Below, in pieces: positions 18,193-25,806 of a DNA stretch of 64,000 nucleotides. The stretch lies in the NCBI GenBank assembly GCA_050247075.1, contig JBFWUW010000020.1, positions 1-64,000 of the forward strand. The letters are read 5' to 3'. The notes below the pieces were generated by a model that searched no databases, had not been told where the DNA came from, and was given only the letters and a program-made list of their open reading frames with translations. The position numbers and the translations under genes are program-made. The stretch comes from JBFWUW01 sp050247075. GTDB taxonomy: Bacteria; Planctomycetota; Planctomycetia; Pirellulales; JBFWUW01. Numbering within the stretch: position 1 is the stretch's first letter; every line of letters begins with the position of its first letter.

Positions 18193-18462
18193 CTACTTGG
18201 CCGGAAAGACCATGGTTTCGCCAAAGTAGGTGGCCCCTTTGCCAGCTTTATCGAGCCATTTGTGGCCAGCTTTAATGGCATCTTCCTTCGATTTAAACTT
18301 GCCGATCAGGCTCATGCGGGCATGTTTGTAGACGCGGGCGTACCAGATCATCTTGGTTTTCTTGGCCGGCTTGGAGATACTGTCTGCCGCTGCCCAAGGG
18401 GCGGCTAGTGTCAGGCTGGCGATGGAGACGACCGAAGCCAGAAACGAGCGACGATGGCACAT
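18193..18462 (-). CDS. Small secreted basic protein
   Basis: 89 residues. A signal peptide is evident (RRSFLASVVSIASLTLAAPWAAA), leaving a mature chain of about 63 residues rich in Lys, with KFKSKEDAIKAGHKWLDKAG, a pattern reminiscent of small domains in which an aromatic/basic strand is followed by a helix. AAAGGAG lies seven bases before the ATG. No family recognised. The gene diverges from the ECF sigma factor with about 270 bases between starts. Confidence 0.72.
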   Translation of the reverse strand: MCHRRSFLASVVSIASLTLAAPWAAADSISKPAKKTKMIWYARVYKHARMSLIGKFKSKEDAIKAGHKWLDKAGKGATYFGETMVFPAK

Positions 18463-18731
18463 GGAAAGCTCCTTTCACAATGCGAATTTTGGCTGGATGG
18501 AATTCGCCTCGATAAGAAATACGCCGATTGTCAACCGAATCTGACACCCACGGGGCGAATTTTTCTGGCGGGGTGAAGCGTTACTTCTTGGACCTCGCCA
18601 GACAGGCAGCCGGCCCGACTGTATTTGCCCGAAATTCGCGGAGGAACTGCTTGCCCCCAGCATGGCGGGCAGTGAAAATAGCGGCTACGCCAGTCCCGGC
18701 GTCATCCTCCTCGTTCAACGCTTGCAGACCG

Positions 18732-19295
18732 ATGGATTCCACCAGCCCCACGTTGCTGCGGCGTGTTCGCGACAAGGCAGACAACGACGCCTGGGAGCGA
18801 TTCGTACAGCTTTACACGCCGCTGTTGGTGCTTTGGTCTCGCCGCGCTGGACTCTCCGAGAGTGATACCAGCGACCTGGTGCAAGAAGTGCTAACGCTGC
18901 TGCTTCGCAAGCTGCCCGACTTCCAGTACGACGGACAAGGAACCTTTCGCGGCTGGCTGCGCACCGTCACCCTCAACAAGTGGCGCGAACTGCAGCGCAA
19001 GCGCAAGGAAAGCCCTCTGGGGCATGAAGACAACCGCCTGGAGGAGCTCTCGGACGACTCCTCGGTCGGCTTTTGGGAGCGCGACTACCAGCAGTTTCTG
19101 GTCGGCCGGGCGTTGGAACTGATGCAGTCCCACTTTGAACCGGCCACTTGGAGGGCTTGCCTGCTGACAATCTCGGAGGGCCGCCCTACCGCGGAAGTAG
19201 CCACCGAACTAGGCATCAGCGAGGCCAGCGTCTACCAGGCTCGCTCCCGCGTGCTGCGCCGTCTGCGCGAGGAATTGGCCGAACTGCTGGAGTAG
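18732..19295 (+). CDS. ECF-type RNA polymerase sigma factor
   Basis: 187 residues from ATG 18732 (MDSTSPTLLRRVRD). Region 2 spans about residues 10-85, with the core-binding part WERFVQLYTPLLVLWSRR, ESDTSDLVQEVLTLLLRKLPDF and the promoter-recognition GTFRGWLRTVTLNKWRELQRKR. Region 4 forms a helix-turn-helix at the C-terminus (GRPTAEVATELGISEASVYQ then ARSRVLRRLREEL). The planctomycete ECF type with the FRGWLRTVTxNK block is recognisable. No anti-sigma gene is adjacent. The frame stays open upstream to 18528 but without family similarity. The stop is only two bases from the stop of the convergent hydrolase gene. Confidence 0.92.
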   Translation: MDSTSPTLLRRVRDKADNDAWERFVQLYTPLLVLWSRRAGLSESDTSDLVQEVLTLLLRKLPDFQYDGQGTFRGWLRTVTLNKWRELQRKRKESPLGHEDNRLEELSDDSSVGFWERDYQQFLVGRALELMQSHFEPATWRACLLTISEGRPTAEVATELGISEASVYQARSRVLRRLREELAELLE

Positions 19296-19297
19296 CT

Positions 19298-20407
19298 TCA
19301 TTCCTTCAGTTGCTCGTCAAAAAACGCAAACGCCTCCACGCAGCGGACTTCGTGGCCCCCTTCAAAGATGGAGTAGACTGCCCGGTCGGCGATTCCCAAG
19401 GCTGCGTACAGTGGTTGGACTTCGTTGAAGGCTTTTTGCGACATCTCCCAAAAGGCGACCTTGTCGTCGCGCCCCTGTTCGATGAACACGGCCCGCGGGC
19501 AGATCAGCGAAACGACGTCGGCGTCGGTGAAAACCTGGGCGTGACGCCAGAAGAAGGAATAGCCCTCGGCCGTTTGAATGTAAGCCGTGTATTGCGGGGC
19601 GGGTGTCAGCATCTTGGGGATCAGGTCGTTGAAATGGCCGGAGATGGCCGTGGCCGCGATCCGACGGTCGAGCGCCGCCAGGTTCATCACCGTGCGGCCT
19701 CCCCAGGAAATGCCGTAAGCCCCAATGCGGCCGGTATCCACATCGGCCCGCGAGCAAAGATAGTCCACGGCCCGCGTCGTTTTGTAGACCTCCAGCGCGT
19801 GCATCCGTTGGCCGACCATCGTCCCCTTGCGGTCCAGCCACGATTGTTTCTGGGCGTTGTTCATGTTCAACGTGGCCAACACCACATAGCCCCGTTCCGC
19901 CGCTTGCTGGCCAAAGCGGTTGTGGTAGTCGGCCTGTTCGGTCAGCCCGCAAACACCCTCGGGCGTGCCGGCCATGCCATGCACGCAGACCAAAGCCGGT
20001 CGGCGCTCGCCCGGCTTCAAACCCTTGGGAACCAGCAGAATTCCGTATTGGCGGACCTGCTCGAAGGAAGTCAGCCTAACGCGATAGGCATTGTGGGTCT
20101 CAAACTCGGCCAGAAGCTCCTCTTTTGCATCCAACGCGGGGGCGTCGTAGGGCTTGCCGCCGTAGACCTCCCACAGCTTTTCGCGCATCGGCTCGACCGA
20201 CTTCTCATAAGCCGCCACGCTCGACGTATCGCGCTGCCAGGCCGCTGCCCGCAGCTTTTCGGCCTCCGCCACTTGCCGGTCGAAATAGGCATCCAGCTCG
20301 GCATATTGCTCGGCCTGCAAGCGGTCGATTTCCTCCTGGGTGATTGTCTGCGCCCGCAAAGTTGGCAAGCAGGCCAACGACAACACGATCAAGCACGGCA
20401 AACGCAT
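19298..20407 (-). CDS. Secreted alpha/beta hydrolase (dienelactone-hydrolase-like)
   Basis: 369 residues with a short signal peptide (LPCLIVLSLACLPTLRA). The alpha/beta-hydrolase catalytic parts are visible: oxyanion region PALVCVHGMAG, nucleophile elbow GISWGG (Ser), acid in EQGRDDKV and histidine in EGGHEV. Between the signal and the fold is a helical stretch of about 100 residues. This matches the secreted acetyl-xylan-esterase/dienelactone hydrolase-like enzymes common in planctomycetes; the substrate, probably a carbohydrate ester, is inferred. GGAG lies eight bases before the ATG. Converges with the sigma factor gene. Confidence 0.85.
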   Translation of the reverse strand: MRLPCLIVLSLACLPTLRAQTITQEEIDRLQAEQYAELDAYFDRQVAEAEKLRAAAWQRDTSSVAAYEKSVEPMREKLWEVYGGKPYDAPALDAKEELLAEFETHNAYRVRLTSFEQVRQYGILLVPKGLKPGERRPALVCVHGMAGTPEGVCGLTEQADYHNRFGQQAAERGYVVLATLNMNNAQKQSWLDRKGTMVGQRMHALEVYKTTRAVDYLCSRADVDTGRIGAYGISWGGRTVMNLAALDRRIAATAISGHFNDLIPKMLTPAPQYTAYIQTAEGYSFFWRHAQVFTDADVVSLICPRAVFIEQGRDDKVAFWEMSQKAFNEVQPLYAALGIADRAVYSIFEGGHEVRCVEAFAFFDEQLKE

Positions 20408-20590
20408 GGTGAAAGCTCCGGGTTAGGGGATATCCGAGCGATTTTCAACCGCGCCCAGCGGGAAAGCAAGCAGAATGATGCTGCCGGTATTTTCATGACG
20501 TGCAAGGGTGCCCGAATCGCCTTTTCGGAGGTACGTAACAAGCAGTTCATGCAGCCAGAATGAATGGCTGCTCCCGGGACTGTCCCATTT

Positions 20591-20662
20591 GGCCTGAAAG
20601 GCCCTGACAAACCAGCCCAGGGCTGAGCGAATCATGGCCGGTTTGTGCTGGCCTTTCAGGCC
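20591..20662. repeat. Long nested inverted repeat
   Basis: Outer arms GGCCTGAAAGGCC (20591-20603) and GGCCTTTCAGGCC (20650-20662) are perfect reverse complements; inner arms ACAAACC (20607-20613) and GGTTTGT (20640-20646) are also complementary and in register, separated by matching 3-base bulges. The apex contains AGCCCAGGGCT, itself palindromic. No transcription-terminator T-run follows. It could be another dispersed palindrome family or a structured RNA. Confidence 0.75.
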
Positions 20663-20993
20663 GGACGATTTTGCGTGACTAGATGTGGGGCGGGTGGTGT
20701 CCCCAAGCCGCGCTTGCTGGAGCCGCGTCTGGCCGAATCCCGCGCCGCAGAACAGCTACGCCGCGCCGCCCGTCGCCAGCACCCCACATGATGGCGATGC
20801 GTTGACGGTTACGAAATTGACACAACCAAAGACAACTTTACCGCTCCGAACACTCTCTGATGCACTCTGCTGATACCCCATGTCGGCGATCAAACTCATC
20901 GGGGCCTTGGACTATCGACTTTGCAATTGTCCCGCCAGGTTCAATAGCCTTGGGCGTCGGCCCAAGTTAGCATGAAGGGTACGCCGATTACCG

Positions 20994-21046
20994 CCGTCGG
21001 AGACGGCTCCTACAGGATACTCGGCGATGGAATCGCCTCCTCCAAC
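20994..21046. repeat. REP-like tandem pair (copy 2)
   Basis: Two modules in the same orientation, read on the minus strand. The first (20994-21015) has stem GCCGTC, loop TCC, stem GACGGC, with flank TGTAGGA; the second (21022-21046) has stem GGCGAT, loop TCC, stem ATCGCC, with flank GGAGGA. The stems differ from each other by compensating changes. The pair ends about 20 bases before the start of the NtrC-type gene. Confidence 0.85.
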
Positions 21047-21064
21047 ACTATTCGATTGCCGCGT

Positions 21065-22450
21065 ATGAGCCATGTGCTGGTTGTTGACGACGAAGACAGC
21101 ATCTGCTGGGCCTTGCGGCGCTTGCTGCGCGAGGACGGGCACGATGTCTGCATTGCGTCATCGGCCGAAGAGGCGTACCGCAGCGCCCAGCGGCAACGGC
21201 CCGACCTGGTGATAATCGACGTCCGCCTGCCGGGCGAGGATGGCCTGTCGGCCATGCCCAAATTGTCGGCTTTGATCGGTGCCGCTCCGATTGTGGTGAT
21301 GACCGCCTTTGGCAATCTGGAAACCGCCGTGGCGGCCGTGCGGCAAGGGGCCTTCGACTATCTCACCAAGCCGTTTGACATTCAGCGTGCCGCGTCGGTC
21401 GTGGCGGCAGCACTGGCCCGCCGTGACAAACCGGCCCTCTTGCCTCCCACACCCGCCGATGCCACCCGCGAGGAACTGATCGGCCAAAGTTCTGCCATGC
21501 AAGAGGTCTTCAAGCGGATCGCGCTGGTGGCTCCGCAAGAGGCGTCTGCCTTGGTGACGGGTGAAAGCGGCACTGGCAAGGAATTGGTCGCCCGGGCCAT
21601 CCACCGGCATTCCGCCCGCGGCGACGGCCCGCTGGTTCCCGTGAATCTGGCGGCGTTAAGCCCCACCTTGGTCGAGAGTGAACTTTTCGGCCATGCCAAA
21701 GGGGCGTTCACCGGAGCCGACCACGATCGCCGGGGATTGCTGGAACTGGCTCAGGGCGGGACGATCTTTTTCGACGAAGTGGCCGATATTCCCTTGCCCG
21801 TGCAAGTCAAGCTGCTTCGCGTGCTGGAGCAGCACGAGGTGACGCCGGTGGGCGATACGCGGTCCCGACCGATTGACTCTAGAGTAGTGGCCGCCACGCA
21901 CCGCGACTTGCGGGCGGAAGTTCGCGAGGGGCGGTTTCGGGCCGATCTGTATTTTCGTCTGGCCGTAGTGGAGATTGCCATGCCGCCGCTGCGCGAACGG
22001 ACGGACGATATCCCCTTGTTGGCCGAGCGCTTCTTGGCCCGACTGGGAGCCAAGGCCGGATTGACGACGGCTGCCCAGGCTGAGTTGGCCCGCAGACCTT
22101 GGCCCGGCAACGTGCGCGAACTTCGCAACGCCATCGAACACGGCGCGCTCTTGGCGCGGGGAGGAGCGATTGGGCCGGAACATTTGCCGCCCGGCGTTTG
22201 CTTGTCGTCGGGAGCGGAGCAGTCCCTGGCGGCGGTTGTGCGTGCATGGGCCGACCAGCAGTTGGCGCAGCCGGCTCTTCCGACCGATCTTTATCAACAA
22301 TTTCTGGCGGAGGCCGAGCCGGCGCTGATCGCCGCCGCCCTCGACAAGACCGGCGACAACCGCATGGCGGCGGCCGATCTGTTGGGCATCCATCGGGCCA
22401 CGTTGCGCAAGAAGCTAGACGAGCGAGCGGGCGGAATGGCGGGCGAGTAG
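21065..22450 (+). CDS. Sigma-54-dependent response regulator, NtrC family
   Basis: 461 residues from ATG 21065 (MSHVLVVDDED). Receiver domain 1-120: acidic pocket D8/D9, phosphoacceptor D52 in VIIDVRLPGEDG, conserved T in VVMTAFG, K in LTKPFD. AAA+ domain about 140-370: Walker A GESGTGKE, sigma-54-contact loop GAFTGAD, Walker B GGTIFFDEVAD, arginine-rich second region RLAVVEIAMPPLRER. C-terminal Fis-type helix-turn-helix (ALDKTGDNRMAAADLLGIHR). It should activate sigma-54 promoters after phosphorylation. No histidine kinase is adjacent. The frame is open upstream to 20972, but those codons are REP-like repeat sequence, so the ATG at 21065 is preferred. Confidence 0.95.
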   Translation: MSHVLVVDDEDSICWALRRLLREDGHDVCIASSAEEAYRSAQRQRPDLVIIDVRLPGEDGLSAMPKLSALIGAAPIVVMTAFGNLETAVAAVRQGAFDYLTKPFDIQRAASVVAAALARRDKPALLPPTPADATREELIGQSSAMQEVFKRIALVAPQEASALVTGESGTGKELVARAIHRHSARGDGPLVPVNLAALSPTLVESELFGHAKGAFTGADHDRRGLLELAQGGTIFFDEVADIPLPVQVKLLRVLEQHEVTPVGDTRSRPIDSRVVAATHRDLRAEVREGRFRADLYFRLAVVEIAMPPLRERTDDIPLLAERFLARLGAKAGLTTAAQAELARRPWPGNVRELRNAIEHGALLARGGAIGPEHLPPGVCLSSGAEQSLAAVVRAWADQQLAQPALPTDLYQQFLAEAEPALIAAALDKTGDNRMAAADLLGIHRATLRKKLDERAGGMAGE

Positions 22451-22477
22451 CATTACAATCAGACCCTTCTTTCCGCC

Positions 22478-23917
22478 ATGACAACTTCAGCCACCATCCG
22501 CCGTCGCATTGCCGTGATTGGCGGTGGCATTGCCGGGTTGGCGGCGGCACATCGATTGACGGAGCTGCAGCCAGCGTGCCAGCCGCGGTTGTTCGAGGCC
22601 GCGCCGCGCTTGGGCGGTGTCCTGCATACCGATGAGTTGGACGGCTATCTGGTCGAGCGGTCGGCCGACATGTTCTTGACCAATCCCGCGTGGGCCCTGG
22701 ACCTTTGCCGCCGCGTGGGGCTGGCCGATGAGCTCATCGGCACCGACAACAGTTACCGCGGCTCTTTCGTGGTGCGGCGCGGCCGCTTGGTGCGGATACC
22801 CGAGGGCTTTGTCTTGATGCAGCCGCGTAAGTTGTGGCCCTTGGTCACTTCGCCGGTACTCAGCCCGTGGGGCAAGCTGCGTATGTTGGGCGAATGGTTT
22901 GTGCCGCGGCGCGGCGCCGCCGATGGCGACGAAAGCCTGGCCTGTTTTGTACGGCGAAGGCTGGGGGTGGAAGCCTACGAGCGGCTGGTGCAGCCGCTGA
23001 TCGGCGGCATCTATACGGCCGATGGCGAACGGCTGAGCCTGAAGGCCACGATGCCGCGGTTCGTGGAAATGGAGCAACGCCACGGCGGCCTGATTCGCGC
23101 GGCCTTGCGCTCGCCACCCGCCGGGCAGCCAGCCGGCGAGAATAGCGGCGGCGCGCGGTATAGCATGTTCATGGCGCCCCGGCGCGGCATGTCGAGCCTG
23201 GTCCAGGCCATCGCCAACCGGCTGCCGGCAGGTTGCGTGGAACTGAACGCCGCCGTGCGGTCCATCTCGCGCACGGAAGAGGGCCGCTGGAAGTTGGAAT
23301 TCTTGTCCGCGGGCGAGCCTCACGCCGAATTTTTCGATGGGCTGGTGATGGCCCTTCCCGGCCCAGCCAGCGCCCGTTTGCTGGCACCGCTCGATAAGGA
23401 ACTCTCGCGGGAATTGGCGGGTATCGAGTACGCGGACAGTGCCGTGGCCGTCCTGGGCTGCCGCCGCGACCAGATCTCGCACCGGCTGGACGGGTTCGGC
23501 TTTGTCGTGCCCGACGTGGAAGACCGTCCCATCATCGCGGGCAGTTTTTCCAGCGTGAAGTTTGCCGGCCGCGCGCCTCAAGACCGCGTTCTGATCCGGG
23601 TCTTTATTGGCGGAGCGCGCCGGCCCGAACTGGCCGCGTTGCCCGACGACGAATTGCGGCGCATCGCCTGTGTGGAACTGGGTGAACTGATTGGGCTTCA
23701 AGGCGAGCCGGAACTGTTTCGCGTCATCCGCTGGCGCGGGGCGATGCCGCAATACCACCTGGGGCACCTGGACCGCGTCGGCCAGATTGAGGCACGGGCC
23801 GCCGCGCTCCCCAACCTGGCCTTGGCCGGCGCGGCCTACCGCGGCGTAGGCATCCCCGACAGCATCCACAGCGGCGAGATGGCCGCCGAGCGAGTATGGC
23901 AGGGATGCCAAGACTAG
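22478..23917 (+). CDS. hemY: Protoporphyrinogen/coproporphyrinogen oxidase (HemY type)
   Basis: 479 residues. The N-terminal FAD-binding dinucleotide motif is RIAVIGGGIAGLAAAHRLTEL, followed by the acidic end of the second strand (LFEAAPRLGG). Family features include the VERSADMFLTNPAWALDLCRRVGL segment, RLGVEAYERLVQPLIGGIYTAD, and the C-terminal FAD motif (NLALAGAAYRGVGIPDSIHSGEMAA). This oxygen-dependent flavoprotein oxidises a porphyrinogen late in haem synthesis; whether it acts on protoporphyrinogen IX or coproporphyrinogen III cannot be decided here. It starts 27 bases after the regulator gene. No other haem gene is nearby. Confidence 0.92.
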   Translation: MTTSATIRRRIAVIGGGIAGLAAAHRLTELQPACQPRLFEAAPRLGGVLHTDELDGYLVERSADMFLTNPAWALDLCRRVGLADELIGTDNSYRGSFVVRRGRLVRIPEGFVLMQPRKLWPLVTSPVLSPWGKLRMLGEWFVPRRGAADGDESLACFVRRRLGVEAYERLVQPLIGGIYTADGERLSLKATMPRFVEMEQRHGGLIRAALRSPPAGQPAGENSGGARYSMFMAPRRGMSSLVQAIANRLPAGCVELNAAVRSISRTEEGRWKLEFLSAGEPHAEFFDGLVMALPGPASARLLAPLDKELSRELAGIEYADSAVAVLGCRRDQISHRLDGFGFVVPDVEDRPIIAGSFSSVKFAGRAPQDRVLIRVFIGGARRPELAALPDDELRRIACVELGELIGLQGEPELFRVIRWRGAMPQYHLGHLDRVGQIEARAAALPNLALAGAAYRGVGIPDSIHSGEMAAERVWQGCQD

Positions 23918-24155
23918 TGCGGAGTGCGCGCGTCGGACCGACGAGAAGGATTACGGCGGAAGGTTGCCAAAGTATTGCATCAGCGCGAGCATGTCCTATG
24001 ATTCGTGCTTGGAAGGCAGCGCGGCGTGTTCGTTCTGAATGCGGCCGGCTGCCCTGTCGCGGGGATCTGATTGCTGGTCCCGACGTTCGGCCAAATCTCG
24101 ACGCGAGATGCGTTCGGACGAGTCTTGTCCTGGTCCAATTTCAAGGGGAACGAAC

Positions 24156-25568
24156 ATGAAGCCTCAAGAAGTGCTGGCCTTGTGCCGGGAGAAAAACGTC
24201 AAAGCCGTTGACCTGCGGTTCATGGATTTTCCGGGCTTGTGGCAACACTTCACCATTCCGGTCAACAAGCTGGAACTGGACATCTTTGAGAATGGCCTGG
24301 GCTTCGATGGGTCGAGCATTCGCGGCTGGCAGGCCATCAACGAGAGCGACATGCTGGTGGTGCCGCAACCCGAGACCGCCTTTCTCGATCCGTTCACCAC
24401 GCTGCCCACCCTGAATATGATCTGCAATATTCAGGATCCGATTACGCGGGAGGATTACACCCGCGATCCGCGGAACGTGGCCCGCAAGTGCGTCAATTAT
24501 CTGCAAAGCACTGGCATCGGCGATACGGCCTACATCGGGCCGGAAGCCGAGTTCTTTGTGTTTGATGACATCCGCTTCGATCAGAACGCCCATGAGGGCT
24601 ACTACCACATCGACAGCATCGAAGGGCAATGGAACCGCGGCAAGCAGGAAAACCCCAATCTGGGTTACAAGTTGCGGTACAAGGAGGGTTACTTTCCGGT
24701 GCCGCCGGCCGACCAGTTAATGGATATCCGCAATGAAATGATGCAGACGATGATCGACTGCGGCATGGATGTAGAGGCCCAGCACCACGAGGTGGCCACC
24801 GGCGGGCAGTGTGAGATTGACCTGAAGTTCTCGCCGCTGGTCACCATGGCCGACAAAATGCTGATGTACAAGTACATCATCAAGAACGTCGCCAAGAAGT
24901 ACAACAAGAGCGTCACCTTCATGCCCAAGCCGCTGTTTCAAGACAATGGGTCTGGCATGCACACGCACTTTTCCATTTGGAAAGGGAACCAGCCGCTGTT
25001 TGCCGGCAGCGGCTACGCCGGACTGAGCGACATGGCCTTGCACGCCATCGGCGGCGTCATCAAGCATGCTCCGTCGATCTTGGCCTTTAGCTGCCCCACC
25101 ACCAACAGCTACAAGCGGTTGGTACCGGGTTACGAAGCCCCGGTCAATTTGGCTTACTCGCAGCGCAACCGCTCGGCGGCATGCCGCATTCCCATGTACA
25201 GCCCCAGCCCCAAAGCCAAGCGGGTGGAATTCCGCTGCCCCGATCCGTCGTGCAACCCTTACCTGAGTTTCTCAGCGATCATGATGGCCGCCATCGACGG
25301 CATTCAAAACAAGATCCACCCCGGCGAACCGCTGGATAAGGATATTTACGACATGGAGCCCGAGGAGCTGGCTAAGGTTCCCAAGGCCCCCGGTTCGCTG
25401 GATGAGGCCCTGAACGCACTGGAAAACGACCACGACTTCCTGCTGCGGGGCGAGGTCTTCACCAAGGATGTCGTCGATACCTGGATCAGCTACAAGCGCA
25501 AGAACGAAGTCGACGCCATGCGGCTGCGTCCGCACCCCTATGAGTTCTGCTTGTACTACGACATTTAG
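24156..25568 (+). CDS. glnA: Glutamine synthetase, type I
   Basis: 470 residues, the usual size of a bacterial type I enzyme. It makes glutamine from glutamate, ammonia and ATP as a dodecamer. Landmarks: the N-terminal segment VKAVDLRFMDFPGLWQHFT, the GFDGSSIRGW loop, YIGPEAEFFVFD (metal-binding Glu), QHHEVATGGQCEIDLKF, KPLFQDNGSGMHTHFS, and the active-site region KRLVPGYEAPVNLAYSQRNRS. The segment DIYDMEPEE resembles the adenylylation loop of GSI-beta enzymes, with a Tyr available. AAGGGGAA precedes the ATG at 24156; 238 bases separate it from hemY, and no sigma-54 promoter fitting the GG-N10-GC rule was found there. The NtrC-type regulator three kilobases upstream might be related. Confidence 0.97.
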   Translation: MKPQEVLALCREKNVKAVDLRFMDFPGLWQHFTIPVNKLELDIFENGLGFDGSSIRGWQAINESDMLVVPQPETAFLDPFTTLPTLNMICNIQDPITREDYTRDPRNVARKCVNYLQSTGIGDTAYIGPEAEFFVFDDIRFDQNAHEGYYHIDSIEGQWNRGKQENPNLGYKLRYKEGYFPVPPADQLMDIRNEMMQTMIDCGMDVEAQHHEVATGGQCEIDLKFSPLVTMADKMLMYKYIIKNVAKKYNKSVTFMPKPLFQDNGSGMHTHFSIWKGNQPLFAGSGYAGLSDMALHAIGGVIKHAPSILAFSCPTTNSYKRLVPGYEAPVNLAYSQRNRSAACRIPMYSPSPKAKRVEFRCPDPSCNPYLSFSAIMMAAIDGIQNKIHPGEPLDKDIYDMEPEELAKVPKAPGSLDEALNALENDHDFLLRGEVFTKDVVDTWISYKRKNEVDAMRLRPHPYEFCLYYDI

Positions 25569-25745
25569 TCGCGGCCAACCCGTCCGTAAATCATTTTTTT
25601 AACGTGGCTTGAGGCGTGTGCTAGCCGTCCGCCGCCAGGGCGGATCGGTTGGTTCGCGCCACGAGTTGGAACGCCGTATAGCCAAATTTCTTGGTGGAAT
25701 AGGTTCCAGGCGCGGTTTAGGCGAATTTGGTTGAACGCCGATGGT

Positions 25746-25799
25746 CGCCGTCAGAGACGGCTCCTGCAGGTTAGTCGGCGATAGAATCGCCTCCTTCAA
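25746..25799. repeat. REP-like tandem pair (copy 3)
   Basis: Same arrangement as copy 2. Minus-strand reading: GCAGGA, stem GCCGTC, loop TCT, stem GACGGC; and GAAGGA, stem GGCGAT, loop TCT, stem ATCGCC. The GTAG tetranucleotide is degenerate and the loops differ by one base from the other copies, while both stems pair perfectly. It lies between the convergent glnA and ASPIC/UnbV genes, ending seven bases before the stop of the latter. Confidence 0.82.
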
Positions 25800-25806
25800 G
25801 TCCGTG

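Larger units (their letters stand above)
20408..21064. other. Intergenic region of about 650 bases between divergent genes
   Basis: No convincing gene. It holds a long inverted repeat (20591-20662), a second pair of 8-base arms, ATGTGGGG at 20683-20690 and CCCCACAT at 20782-20789, and two REP-like modules (20994-21046) immediately upstream of the NtrC-type regulator. Promoters for the hydrolase and the regulator should lie here but none could be fixed by eye. Confidence 0.5.

Noticed and set aside
22487..23911. A 474-codon minus-strand frame opposite the protoporphyrinogen oxidase gene
   Set aside because: Antisense to an intact conserved enzyme, with no motif or ribosome binding site of its own.
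23918..24155. Sigma-54 promoter upstream of glnA
   Set aside because: The best stretch (GGTTGCC...TTGCAT) has the wrong spacing between the GG and GC dinucleotides.
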